The translations under genes were made by a program, and so were the position numbers. From Akkermansia muciniphila (lineage in GTDB: Bacteria > Verrucomicrobiota > Verrucomicrobiia > Limisphaerales > UBA9464): DNA of 34,966 nt. The stretch's first letter is position 1, and the number at the start of each line of letters is the position of its first letter. Location: contig CAMAUY010000055.1 of the NCBI GenBank assembly GCA_945861565.1, forward strand, positions 1-34,966, in the 5' to 3' direction. The notes under the pieces were generated by a model. The model was not told the origin of the DNA. It searched no databases and worked only from the letters and a program-made list of their open reading frames with translations. Below, piece by piece: positions 1 to 6,860 of the stretch.

Positions 1-18
1 ATGGCTTCAAGAAGCCAT
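1..18. repeat. Perfect short palindrome at the window edge
   Basis: ATGGCTTC and GAAGCCAT form an 8-bp perfect inverted repeat around an AA loop. It lies just past the end of the possible decayed gene at 80-558 (minus strand). There is no T-run on either side, so a Rho-independent terminator is not supported. It may be part of a repeat cut by the window edge. Confidence 0.4.
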
Positions 19-79
19 GCGCTTACTTTCAAGCGTGGCCATTGTGAAAAATCAGCCGAGTTCTCAATATCCCGCCTGC

Positions 80-558
80 CTATTGTTCTTCCGCGGGTCC
101 ATCCTTCAACCAATCCGGCCAATCCACTTTTCTTGAAACTGCCCTGACCCGGCTCCGTAGGGAGACGATTTCGCTGTCTCGCACGTTGAGTTGCTCCCGG
201 AGCGCCTTGAGTTCTCCAGCGATATTCACCGGACCGGCGGTGGCAGGTGAAGGTGGGTTTTCGAAGGTGCCTTCTTTTTCATCGATATCATTGACAGGAC
301 ATTGCTTGACGCTCCGCGGCTAGGGAGATTTGGTTTATTGGAAAAAACGGACTTCTTGGGGACGGTCCGCTCCCTTAGTCGGCCTGTCAATGTGCTCTCG
401 GACTGAGGCAAGCCCGTTGCAACACCGGTGGCTTACGGCTTGTCAAGAACACACTTTACGAAGCAAACCCAATCCACTCGCAGCACCTCAGACTTGTCCC
501 GCAGATTAACTTTCTCGAACGTTTCTTTGGGATGGTCCGAGACTAATCCGGTATCCAA
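80..558 (-). pseudogene. Possible decayed gene downstream of the sugar reductase
   Basis: Two stretches here read like protein but not in one frame. The first (558-433) could start at a TTG overlapping the end of the reductase gene by 16 bases; it gives 41 residues including DHPKETFEKVNLRDKSEVLR and ends at TAA. The second (319-80) is open for 79 codons and ends in a charged, heptad-like segment (GELKALREQLNVRDSEIVSL) followed by VDWPDWLKDGPAEEQ. It lacks an ATG; a GTG at 229 would give 49 residues. The 113 bases between stay open in the first frame after its TAA. A stop plus a frameshift in one former gene would explain this. No family was recognised. Alternatively the apparent coding character is chance. 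Confidence 0.3.
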
Positions 559-1490
559 TTCCTCAAGGAATCATCGAGCGCTTCCTCCACCGAACGCAGC
601 TTCACGCCCGTGGCAAGGAGCTTTGAGACATCGAGCACACAGTTCGAGCGTGGCGTCTTTGCTGCCACTTTGTAAAACTCCTCATCGTCCGCCCAGAACT
701 CAAACTTGCGATCCGGCCTCAGTGTCTGCTCGATCCGCTCGACGACCTGACGCGTCGTGACGAATCCCGGGTTTGTGACATTGTAGGTCCCGAATGGCGC
801 GCGGCGCTCCCACAAATCGAGGCACGCCCGCACAAAGTCTCCCCGGTGCGAGAGCGAGTTCACGTTGTCATAAACTTTCGCGTAGCGCTGCACCTTGGTC
901 AGGTAATTGCGCGCATTGTCGATCTCATCGAATGGGATGCGTAACCGCCACACGTACGCCAGACTCGCGCGAGCCAACCCTTCCTCGGCGAGCGCCTTGG
1001 TGCCGCTGTAGAAGCTGCACGGCGGGCGGCGGAAGGAGAAGTTCGGCTCATCGCCCTCCAAAAAGCCGGCGATCGCGCTCCAGCCTGAAGCGAGATTGTC
1101 GCGCAGTCCAGGCCTCATCAAATCCTTCTCTTCACGACGTTGCCCGTTCTCCGTCATCCATGCGCCCGCGTAGATGCAGCCGGAGGAAACGTGTCCCCAC
1201 GGCACATTCGCCACCGTGCAGGCATGATCCAGCATCAATGGGAAAAGAGTGTTGCCCTGCAGCGTGTCCGCCCGCGCCGTCTCGCAAGCGTCGACATTCG
1301 GCTTGCCCCTGTAGCCAGCCGCGTTGACCAGAAAGCGGGGCTTGGTTTCACTCAGGAATTTCCGGAGCGTTTCAAAGTGCGTGTAGTCGACCTGCCGCCG
1401 CGACAACGAACGGAATGGAACGTCGCGCCGCTGGAGTTCACGCTCAAAGGCTTGGCCGATGTATCCGGAGGCACCAAGAAGTAATATCAT
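543..1490 (-). CDS. NAD(P)-dependent sugar-nucleotide reductase, NRS/ER (RmlD-like) type
   Basis: 315-residue short-chain dehydrogenase of the extended (epimerase) class. The N-terminal Rossmann motif GASGYIG lies at residues 6-12, and the catalytic YSGTK (Tyr161, Lys165) follows an SSG at 102-104. The spacing and the motifs NAAGYRGKPNVDACE, SGCIY, RNYLTKVQRY and YNVTNPG resemble the plant NRS/ER (UER1) proteins, which convert UDP-4-keto-6-deoxyglucose to UDP-rhamnose by epimerisation and reduction. A role in deoxy-sugar synthesis is inferred; dTDP-4-dehydrorhamnose reductase activity is the alternative. ATG at 1490 was chosen because the Rossmann fold starts there; the frame stays open 45 codons upstream but that part has no family likeness. 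No 4,6-dehydratase lies nearby, so the gene stands alone. Confidence 0.85.
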   Translation of the reverse strand: MILLLGASGYIGQAFERELQRRDVPFRSLSRRQVDYTHFETLRKFLSETKPRFLVNAAGYRGKPNVDACETARADTLQGNTLFPLMLDHACTVANVPWGHVSSGCIYAGAWMTENGQRREEKDLMRPGLRDNLASGWSAIAGFLEGDEPNFSFRRPPCSFYSGTKALAEEGLARASLAYVWRLRIPFDEIDNARNYLTKVQRYAKVYDNVNSLSHRGDFVRACLDLWERRAPFGTYNVTNPGFVTTRQVVERIEQTLRPDRKFEFWADDEEFYKVAAKTPRSNCVLDVSKLLATGVKLRSVEEALDDSLRNWIPD

Positions 1491-1700
1491 GCGACGAGAA
1501 ACTAATAATCGGTTCAGATCGAAATTTGCCAGAACAAGATAAAATTCATTCGAGGGATTTTTGTTCGATCGACGCCATGAAAGGTGCGGGAAGAGGTCCC
1601 ATTTTGTGGGTCGATTCAGAGCCACAACGAATTGGCAGAATCAACTGGAATGTTGGCCGACGTGCGTGAAAGTGGGGGCGTCACTTCACAGCTTGCTGGC

Positions 1701-1935
1701 GAGGGCCAAAGGCCCGTTCGCATACCAGCATGGGGCAACGCCCCATGAAACCGGCCCAACAAATCCCCGGTGCCAAGGGCGCGGCCCAGACACCAGACCC
1801 AATCGACGTGACGCAGTGAGTGGCGCGGCGGTGGCACGGATCGGGCCTTCAGCCCTTGAGGTGTTTGGCGGATTGATCCATGGGGCGTTGCCCCAGGCTG
1901 GGATGAGGTCGCGCCGTTGGCGCTTGGGCTGAATC
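1701..1935. repeat. REPIN-like doublet, family I
   Basis: Two inverted copies of a roughly 90-bp unit: 1701-1790 and, on the opposite strand, 1838-1935. Shared blocks are GGCCAAAGGCC/GCCAACGGC, then CCAGCATGGGGCAACGCC against CCCAGCCTGGGGCAACGC, then a CGGCCCAAC/CCGCCAAAC block and a final GGC-rich palindrome. Each unit contains short self-complementary words such as GGGGCAACGCCCC. The arms are diverged, not identical. Confidence 0.75.
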
Positions 1936-1959
1936 AATAAAGCGACAATTGCCCCCGCA

Positions 1960-2191
1960 GCAACCCGGAGGGTTGAAAGCCGGTAGCCGGTGGTTGAGCG
2001 AGCAACGAGCAACACCACCGGATGATGAAGGAAAAGAAAATGCACGCCGGAGGTGTGCCAGCAGGGTTATGGGTTTGCCACCGCGCTGCTGGCACTCCCT
2101 GCCGGGGCGCCTCGGCAAGTTGCTTTTGGGTCCGGTGGTATCGCTTCGCTCAACCACCGGCTACAAGCTGGGATGCCTTCGGCATCGCGAT
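1960..2191. repeat. REPIN-like doublet, family II
   Basis: Inverted copies at 1960-2064 and 2086-2191. Core shared words are GTAGCCGGTGGTTGAGCGA followed by ACCACCGGA, and further in GTGCCAGCAG. The outer flanks each carry AAAGCGACA (near 1939 and 2192) in the same orientation. The inner spacer is only about 20 bases. The GGTGGTT/AACCACC words inside each unit are self-complementary. Confidence 0.75.
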
Positions 2192-2296
2192 AAAGCGACA
2201 GGTTGAATCGATTCAATCGAGCGGAAGTTGTTGGAGATTTTAAGTTCCACAGGAGGGATTCGTCGAGATTTGTGAAGAGAACGTCAGCTGCAATTA

Positions 2297-2632
2297 GGCT
2301 GCGGAGCAGCCTTGGAGATTGGCCGTTTCTGATTGTCCCGGAGGGACATCATGAGAATAGCCCGGCGTTTCAACGCCGGGACCGTGGATCGAATTGAGCG
2401 AGTCCCGAAGGGACGGCTGGGTCTCGGTGCGCTATCCTACCTAAATTGCGATTTCCATCGCATGTTCATGCACAAAGAACGGTGTCCCCTGTCGTGGGTT
2501 TGATTTTCAGCCGTCCCTTCGGGACTTGCTGGGTTTGTCCTGTAACCCGGCGTTGAAACGCCGGGCTACTGTCGATCGTCCCTCCGGGACAACCGTAAAA
2601 AAATGGCCAAATTCCAGGGCTGCGGAGCAGCC
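2297..2632. repeat. REPIN-like doublet, family III
   Basis: Inverted copies at 2297-2416 and 2510-2632 around a spacer of about 93 bases. Each unit has four palindromes in the same order: GGCTGCGGAGCAGCC, GTCCCGGAGGGAC, CCCGGCGTTTCAACGCCGGG and GTCCCGAAGGGAC. The palindromes are almost perfectly conserved between the copies while the linkers between them differ more, which is what selection for structure or for a binding protein would give. Confidence 0.85.
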
Positions 2633-2694
2633 ATTCTCATTTTGGATCTGATAGGAATGCCGGGTGAGGGCATCCGGCCTGCAAGAGGTTGTTT

Positions 2695-2882
2695 TGGGCC
2701 AACGGCCCGCGATTCCTCAGCCCAGGCCAACGGCCTGGGTAACGGGGAATAACCTATGATGGCACCTCAACGAGGGGCGATGAATGGGATATCCGGCCAA
2801 TCAAATCGCGACCCTACAGCGACCCTACAGGCCGCTGGCCTGGGCTAAGGGATGACGGCCCTTTGGGCCTGAGGAATCGCAC
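2695..2882. repeat. REPIN-like doublet, family IV
   Basis: Inverted copies at about 2695-2745 and 2828-2882. Shared words are GCGATTCCTCA, CAGCCCAGGCCAACGGCCTG against TAGCCCAGGCCAGCGGCCTG, and a GGCC-centred palindrome (GGCCAACGGCC, GGCCCAAAGGGCC) whose position relative to GATTCCTCA is shifted between the two copies. The unit is shorter than in the other families. Confidence 0.65.
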
Positions 2883-3050
2883 GTTCATAAAGTGAACAAA
2901 GAATCTTCCCGTCTTTGCTTGCCTTTGCCTGCCTTCGTTTCCTTTGTTTGCTTCTGTCGTCATGCCAACAACTTCGGGATACACCCGTTGATCGACAAAA
3001 CTAAAATCCTGGCTTGAATTCTCGAAACGAACACGTAAGAGTTTTCAAAT

Positions 3051-4055
3051 ATGGATGTGCTCGTAACCGGTGGCGCTGGCTACATTGGATCTGTCTGCGT
3101 TGAGGAACTGTTGGATTCCGGATTTTCGGTGACCGTATTTGACAATCTTTCCGAAGGTCACCGATCCGCGGTCGATCCCCGGGCGTCTTTGATCGTCGGA
3201 GACCTGTCTGACCGGGCCGCAGTTCTTGCAGCCCTCAAGGCAGCCCAGGCCGAAGCCGTCGTTCATTTCGCCGCATCCGCCCTGGTCGGTGAATCAATGA
3301 AAAATCCGACCAAGTGCTTCCGGAACAATGTCGCGAATTCGATCAATCTCCTTGATGCCTGCGCGGAGACCGGCGTCCGAAAGTTCGTGTTCAGTTCTAC
3401 CTGCGCCGTTTATGGCATGCCAGATCGGTTGCCAATCGATGAGTCCCTGACGCAGCGACCGGCAAACCCCTACGGTCAATCGAAGCTGATGATCGAGCAG
3501 ATGCTTCCGTGGTATCGCCAACTGCACGGCATCGAGTTCGCCACATTTCGGTATTTCAATGCCGCCGGAGCGAGTGAGCGGTTCGGGGAACATCACCGCA
3601 TTGAGACTCACCTCATCCCGAATATTTTGAAGACCGCCCTCGGCCAAAAAACCAGCGTGGAAGTTTTCGGAACGGATTATCCAACGCCCGATGGCACCTG
3701 CATACGGGACTTTATCCACATCACTGACCTCGCCCAGGCTCATATTCTGGCACTGCAGCCCGGAAAAGAGGGGTGCTTTAACCTGGGCAACGGTACGGGC
3801 TTCTCCGTCCGAGAAGTGATCCATTCCTGCCAACGTCTCTCCGGCCAATCGATCCAAGTCATCGAACAGCCGCGGCGTGCCGGAGATCCTCCGCACCTTG
3901 TCGCGGTAGCCGACAGGGCTCTCGGGGAGTTGGGCTGGAAGCCTCGATACACGACCCTCGAATCGATGGTGCAGACGGCTCTGAAATGGCACCGACGGCA
4001 TCCCGACGGGTATCCCAATGACCCGGTTGACCTATTTGCGGCCGTTTCGAATTAG
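3051..4055 (+). CDS. galE: UDP-glucose 4-epimerase
   Basis: 334 residues, normal length for GalE. It interconverts UDP-glucose and UDP-galactose in the cytoplasm, feeding galactose into surface polysaccharides and the Leloir pathway. The NAD-binding motif TGGAGYIGS is at residues 6-14, SST at 115-117, and the catalytic YGQSK at 141-145 (Tyr141, Lys145); RYFNAAGA and RDFIHITDLA are GalE hallmarks. ATG at 3051 starts directly before the first beta strand (MDVLVTGG). It stands alone between two repeat-filled spacers, so no operon partner is seen. WbpP/Gne-type 4-epimerases acting on N-acetylated sugars are an alternative that sequence reading cannot exclude. Confidence 0.93.
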   Translation: MDVLVTGGAGYIGSVCVEELLDSGFSVTVFDNLSEGHRSAVDPRASLIVGDLSDRAAVLAALKAAQAEAVVHFAASALVGESMKNPTKCFRNNVANSINLLDACAETGVRKFVFSSTCAVYGMPDRLPIDESLTQRPANPYGQSKLMIEQMLPWYRQLHGIEFATFRYFNAAGASERFGEHHRIETHLIPNILKTALGQKTSVEVFGTDYPTPDGTCIRDFIHITDLAQAHILALQPGKEGCFNLGNGTGFSVREVIHSCQRLSGQSIQVIEQPRRAGDPPHLVAVADRALGELGWKPRYTTLESMVQTALKWHRRHPDGYPNDPVDLFAAVSN

Positions 4056-4196
4056 CGGGGTCTTTGGGTGTTTCGTGGCGATAAAATGGGTCTTGCTGCG
4101 GGCTCATGGATCGAGAATCAATCCCCGCAAATTCGAAGCGACCGCCAATTGGACGCGGGATGAATTCACGAACGCGTTGCCCAAAACCAATTTTAC

Positions 4197-4409
4197 CAAA
4201 GCCGCGGAGCGGCGCCAGACGGTAGCCCATGGCGCGAGCCGTGGGTAGTGCGCTCGAACAAAACGCAAGCCCCGTCCAGGGGCGACAGAGCTGGAGAATG
4301 ACGCGCCTTGTGCCAAAATCTCTGTCGCCCTTACAGGGCTTGCGTGCGGCACTCGAGAACCCACGGCTGACGCCATGGGCTAAGGTCTGACGGCGCTCCG
4401 CGCCTTCGG
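4197..4409. repeat. REPIN-like doublet, family V, copy 1
   Basis: A roughly 212-bp element made of two inverted units (about 4198-4298 and 4310-4409). Each unit has CGCGGAGCG, then TAGCCCATGGCG, AGCCGTGGG, and finally a CAAGCCC...GGGCGACAGAG block. A second full copy lies at 6558-6770 in the opposite orientation, and the match runs the whole length, including the central part that reads GCACAAGGCGC/GCACAAGGTGC. The two copies flank glnS. Confidence 0.9.
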
Positions 4410-4437
4410 AGTCTTTGTCTGCGGACCCGAATACTCG

Positions 4438-4571
4438 CGCGAAGCCGCGAAGCCGCGAAGAGAGCAGAAATTGGAAATCCGCCCGAGGAAGTGTCCTTCG
4501 GTGTGTCCAATCCATGCCGAAGTTGTTGCCCAAGCCGGCTCTGCTTTGCTTCGCGGCTTCGCGGCTTCGCG
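4438..4571. repeat. Perfect 23-bp inverted repeat, family VI
   Basis: The arms at 4438-4460 and 4549-4571 are perfect inverted copies, each built from almost three repeats of the 8-mer CGCGAAGC. Beyond the arms, AGAGCAG and CTCTGCTTTGCT continue the similarity imperfectly. The loop is 88 bases. It abuts family V copy 1 and lies about 60 bases past the stop codon of glnS. Confidence 0.8.
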
Positions 4572-4630
4572 TGCGAATCCTACGGGGTGGTTTCGGTCGG
4601 GACGCGCTGAAGGTCTAAGCGCTCAGCGTC

Positions 4631-6400
4631 CTATTTCTTCGCTGCCTTGGCCCAGGTGTCTTTCATCGACATCGTTCGATTGAATACCGTGCGCCCGGCG
4701 GCGGCGTCCTCCGGGTCCAGACTGAAGTACCCGATGCGCTCGAACTGATAGCGCTCTTCCACTCGGGCCTGTCCCAACGCCGGTTCTCCAAAGGCGGACA
4801 GCTGATCGAGGGAATGCGGGTTCAACACGGTCTTGAAGTCACGCCCATTTTTCTCCGGTTCCTCTTCCGTAAAAAGCCGGTCAACCATTCGGACCATCAA
4901 TGGCTGCGCGTGGGATGCGCTCACCCAATGAATCGTCCCTTTGACTTTCTTCGCCGAATTGACACCGCCCGTTCGTGTTTCCAGATCCGCCGTGCAACGC
5001 AATTCCGTCACCTGCCCCAGCGCATCTTTCACCACCTCGTCGCAGCGGATGATGCAGGCGTATTTCAGGCGCACCTCACCGCCTGGACGTAATCGGAAAT
5101 ACTTCGGAGGAGGAGTCTCCATGAAATCCTCCTGCTCGATCCAGAGCTCTGAGGTAAAGGGCATCCGGCGGGTACCAGCGGCGGGATCCTCTGGATTATT
5201 GATGGCATCCAGTTCCAACAACTGTCCGGAGGGAATGTTAGTGAGCACCACCTTCAAGGGTCGCAATACCGCCAGGCGTCGGAGGGCGACGCGGTTGAGG
5301 TCATCGCGGATGGCGTTCTCGAGCACATTCACTTCGGTGAGCCCGTTGTACTTGGTGACGCCGATGCTGCGGGCAAAATTCCGAATTGCCTCGGGTCGCA
5401 CTCCCCGCCTCCGCAGGCCGCACACCGTCGGCATTCGGGGATCACTCCATCCGGTGACCAGTCTTTCTTCAACCAGTTGAAGGAGCTTTCGCTTGCTCAT
5501 CACGGTGTACCCGAGATTGAGGCGGGCGAATTCGATCTGCCGGGGCAGTGCCCGCGGCAATTCCAAGGCACGCAACACCCAGTCGTAAAATGGCCGATGC
5601 ACCTCGAATTCGAGCGTGCAGATCGAGTGCGTGACGCCTTCCAAATAATCGCTGACCGGATGGGCGTAGTCGTACATCGGGTAGACGCACCATTTTGCGC
5701 CCGAACGATGATGTTCCGCATGGCGAATCCGGTAGAGGGCCGGATCCCGCAGGTGGATATTCGGCGAATTCATGTCGATCTTCGCCCGCAGCACCCGGGC
5801 GCCATCCGTAAACTCACCCGCGCGCATCCGGGCAAACAGGTCCAGGTTTTCCGCCACGCCGCGACTCCGAAAGGGGCTATCGGTTCCGGGTCGATCCGGG
5901 GTGCCGCGCATTTCGATCATCTGTTCCGGAGTCAGATCGCAGACGTAAGCGCGGCCTTTCTCGATGAGTCGCACGGCGAATTGGTACAACTGCTCGAAGT
6001 AGTCCGAGGCGTAGAACGGCTCGAGACGGGTCCCCTGCCCCTTCACCGCTGAGATACCCGCGCCGGACGTGTCACCCTCCTCCTTAAGACCGAGGACGGA
6101 ATCAGCCCAACCGCGAATCAGCCAGTCGACGTCGGCGCGAATGCTGTCGACGTACTCGGTCTCCTCCCGCGTCGGATTGGTATCGTCCATCCGCAGGTTG
6201 CACGTGCCGTGATTCTCCTGGGCGATTCCAAAATTGAGGCAGATCGACTTTGCGTGACCGATATGGAGGTACCCATTGGGCTCGGGCGGAAAGCGGGTGA
6301 CGATTCGAGGATGCTTGCCGGCCGCGAGTTCTCCGGCCACCTGGTCGCGGATGAAATCGGTGGGGGCAACGACGGGTGTTGGGTCTTCGGGGCTCGACAT
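4631..6400 (-). CDS. glnS: Glutaminyl-tRNA synthetase
   Basis: 589 residues. Class I synthetase that charges tRNA-Gln with glutamine in the cytoplasm. The HIGH motif is inside PPEPNGYLHIGH (His46-His49), and the KMSKS equivalent is VMSKRKL (Met301-Lys303). GVTKYNGLTEVNVLENAIR and the two beta-barrel anticodon-binding domains at the C-terminus mark it as GlnRS, not GluRS. Between residues about 97 and 130 it has roughly 30 residues more than E. coli GlnRS, just before YASDYFEQLY. ATG at 6400 begins MSSPEDPTPV; the 43 open codons upstream do not look coding. Its presence implies direct Gln-tRNA charging. Both ends of the gene border copies of the same 212-bp repeat. Confidence 0.96.
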   Translation of the reverse strand: MSSPEDPTPVVAPTDFIRDQVAGELAAGKHPRIVTRFPPEPNGYLHIGHAKSICLNFGIAQENHGTCNLRMDDTNPTREETEYVDSIRADVDWLIRGWADSVLGLKEEGDTSGAGISAVKGQGTRLEPFYASDYFEQLYQFAVRLIEKGRAYVCDLTPEQMIEMRGTPDRPGTDSPFRSRGVAENLDLFARMRAGEFTDGARVLRAKIDMNSPNIHLRDPALYRIRHAEHHRSGAKWCVYPMYDYAHPVSDYLEGVTHSICTLEFEVHRPFYDWVLRALELPRALPRQIEFARLNLGYTVMSKRKLLQLVEERLVTGWSDPRMPTVCGLRRRGVRPEAIRNFARSIGVTKYNGLTEVNVLENAIRDDLNRVALRRLAVLRPLKVVLTNIPSGQLLELDAINNPEDPAAGTRRMPFTSELWIEQEDFMETPPPKYFRLRPGGEVRLKYACIIRCDEVVKDALGQVTELRCTADLETRTGGVNSAKKVKGTIHWVSASHAQPLMVRMVDRLFTEEEPEKNGRDFKTVLNPHSLDQLSAFGEPALGQARVEERYQFERIGYFSLDPEDAAAGRTVFNRTMSMKDTWAKAAKK

Positions 6401-6860
6401 ATCGTAATATCGTAAAAGGAAGGTGGATTTAGCCACGGTCTGCCGCCGTGTCGAGCCACGAACTGCTTTGACAATTCGGATGACGGGACAATCCTGGGGG
6501 GAGAACCGGATGAAAGGACTATTTTTCAAGTCGTCGCTGCCTGCTGAGGCGCACTCCTCAGGCGCGGAGCGCCGTCAGAGCGTAGCCCATGGCGTCAGCC
6601 GTGGGTTCTCGGGTGCATCGCGCAAAAGCCCCGGAGGGGCGAAAGAGAATCTGGCACAAGGTGCCTTATCCTGGTGCTCTGTCGCCCCTGACGGGGCTTA
6701 CGTTTTGTTCGAACGTTGTCCCACGGCTCACGCCGTGGGCTACGGTCTGTCGCCGCTCCGCGGCTTTGCTAAATGCCAATTATCCCCCGGGACACGCACA
6801 CCAGAAAATGGCCAATCTCCAGTGGCAGACCAGGCGGTCTGCCCCACGATTTTGACAAAA
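6401..6860. other. Divergent spacer glnS/DUF1549 gene, repeat-bearing
   Basis: 460 bases. It must carry promoters for both neighbours, but no clear -35/-10 pair was seen. 6558-6770 is the second copy of the family V doublet. CTGAGG and CCTCAG (6543-6560) form a short hairpin at its edge. The frame of the downstream gene is accidentally open through this whole spacer, so a protein of 1019 residues could be called; its first 146 residues would be repeat translation. Confidence 0.75.
6558..6770. repeat. REPIN-like doublet, family V, copy 2
   Basis: Inverted relative to the copy at 4197-4409. It has the same two-unit layout: GGCGCGGAGCGCC, TAGCCCATGGCGTCAGCC and GCCCCGGAGGGGCGAAAGAG on the left, and the mirrored GTCGCCCCTGACGGGGC, CCCACGGCTCACGCCGTGGG and CGCCGCTCCGCGGC on the right. 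Differences between the copies often fall in loops, or pair with a compensating change. Confidence 0.9.

Larger units (their letters stand above)
1491..3050. other. Gene-free repeat island upstream of galE
   Basis: About 1.56 kb between divergently transcribed genes. Every open frame here runs through palindromic repeats and changes frame between repeat copies, so none is supported as a gene. From 1701 to 2882 it is almost continuous repeat: four doublets of unrelated sequence, each made of two inverted copies (listed separately). The last part, 2890-2975, is a pyrimidine-rich stretch with repeated CTTTGCTT/CCTTTGCC-like words. The promoters of galE and of the reductase must lie at the two ends, but no convincing -35/-10 pair was seen. 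Confidence 0.8.
4056..4630. other. Gene-free repeat spacer between convergent galE and glnS
   Basis: 575 bases between the 3' ends of galE and glnS. Open frames here run through repeats and are not supported as genes. It holds one copy of the 212-bp family V doublet (4197-4409) and the 23-bp inverted repeat of family VI (4438-4571). No T-tailed hairpin typical of a Rho-independent terminator was seen for either gene. Confidence 0.75.

Noticed and set aside
428-760. Plus-strand open frame of 110 codons near the left end
   Set aside because: It runs antisense to the 3' end of the reductase gene, its translation is rich in Ser/Arg/Pro as antisense frames of GC-rich genes are, and it matches no family.
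1686-2243. Several overlapping open frames on both strands
   Set aside because: They translate palindromic repeats of families I and II, and the frame is not kept between the two inverted copies of a repeat.
1701-2882. CRISPR array
   Set aside because: There are no short identical direct repeats at regular spacing; the repeats are inverted pairs of different families, and no cas gene is present.
3001-3045. Promoter for galE (TTGAAT and TAAGAG)
   Set aside because: The -10 match is poor, and equally good pairs occur by chance in this AT-richer stretch.
3294-4001. Minus-strand open frame of 235 codons
   Set aside because: It is antisense to galE, whose motifs and length leave no doubt about the coding strand.
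3859-4533. Minus-strand open frame of 224 codons spanning galE end and the repeat spacer
   Set aside because: It reads antisense galE and then the family V repeat; no family likeness.
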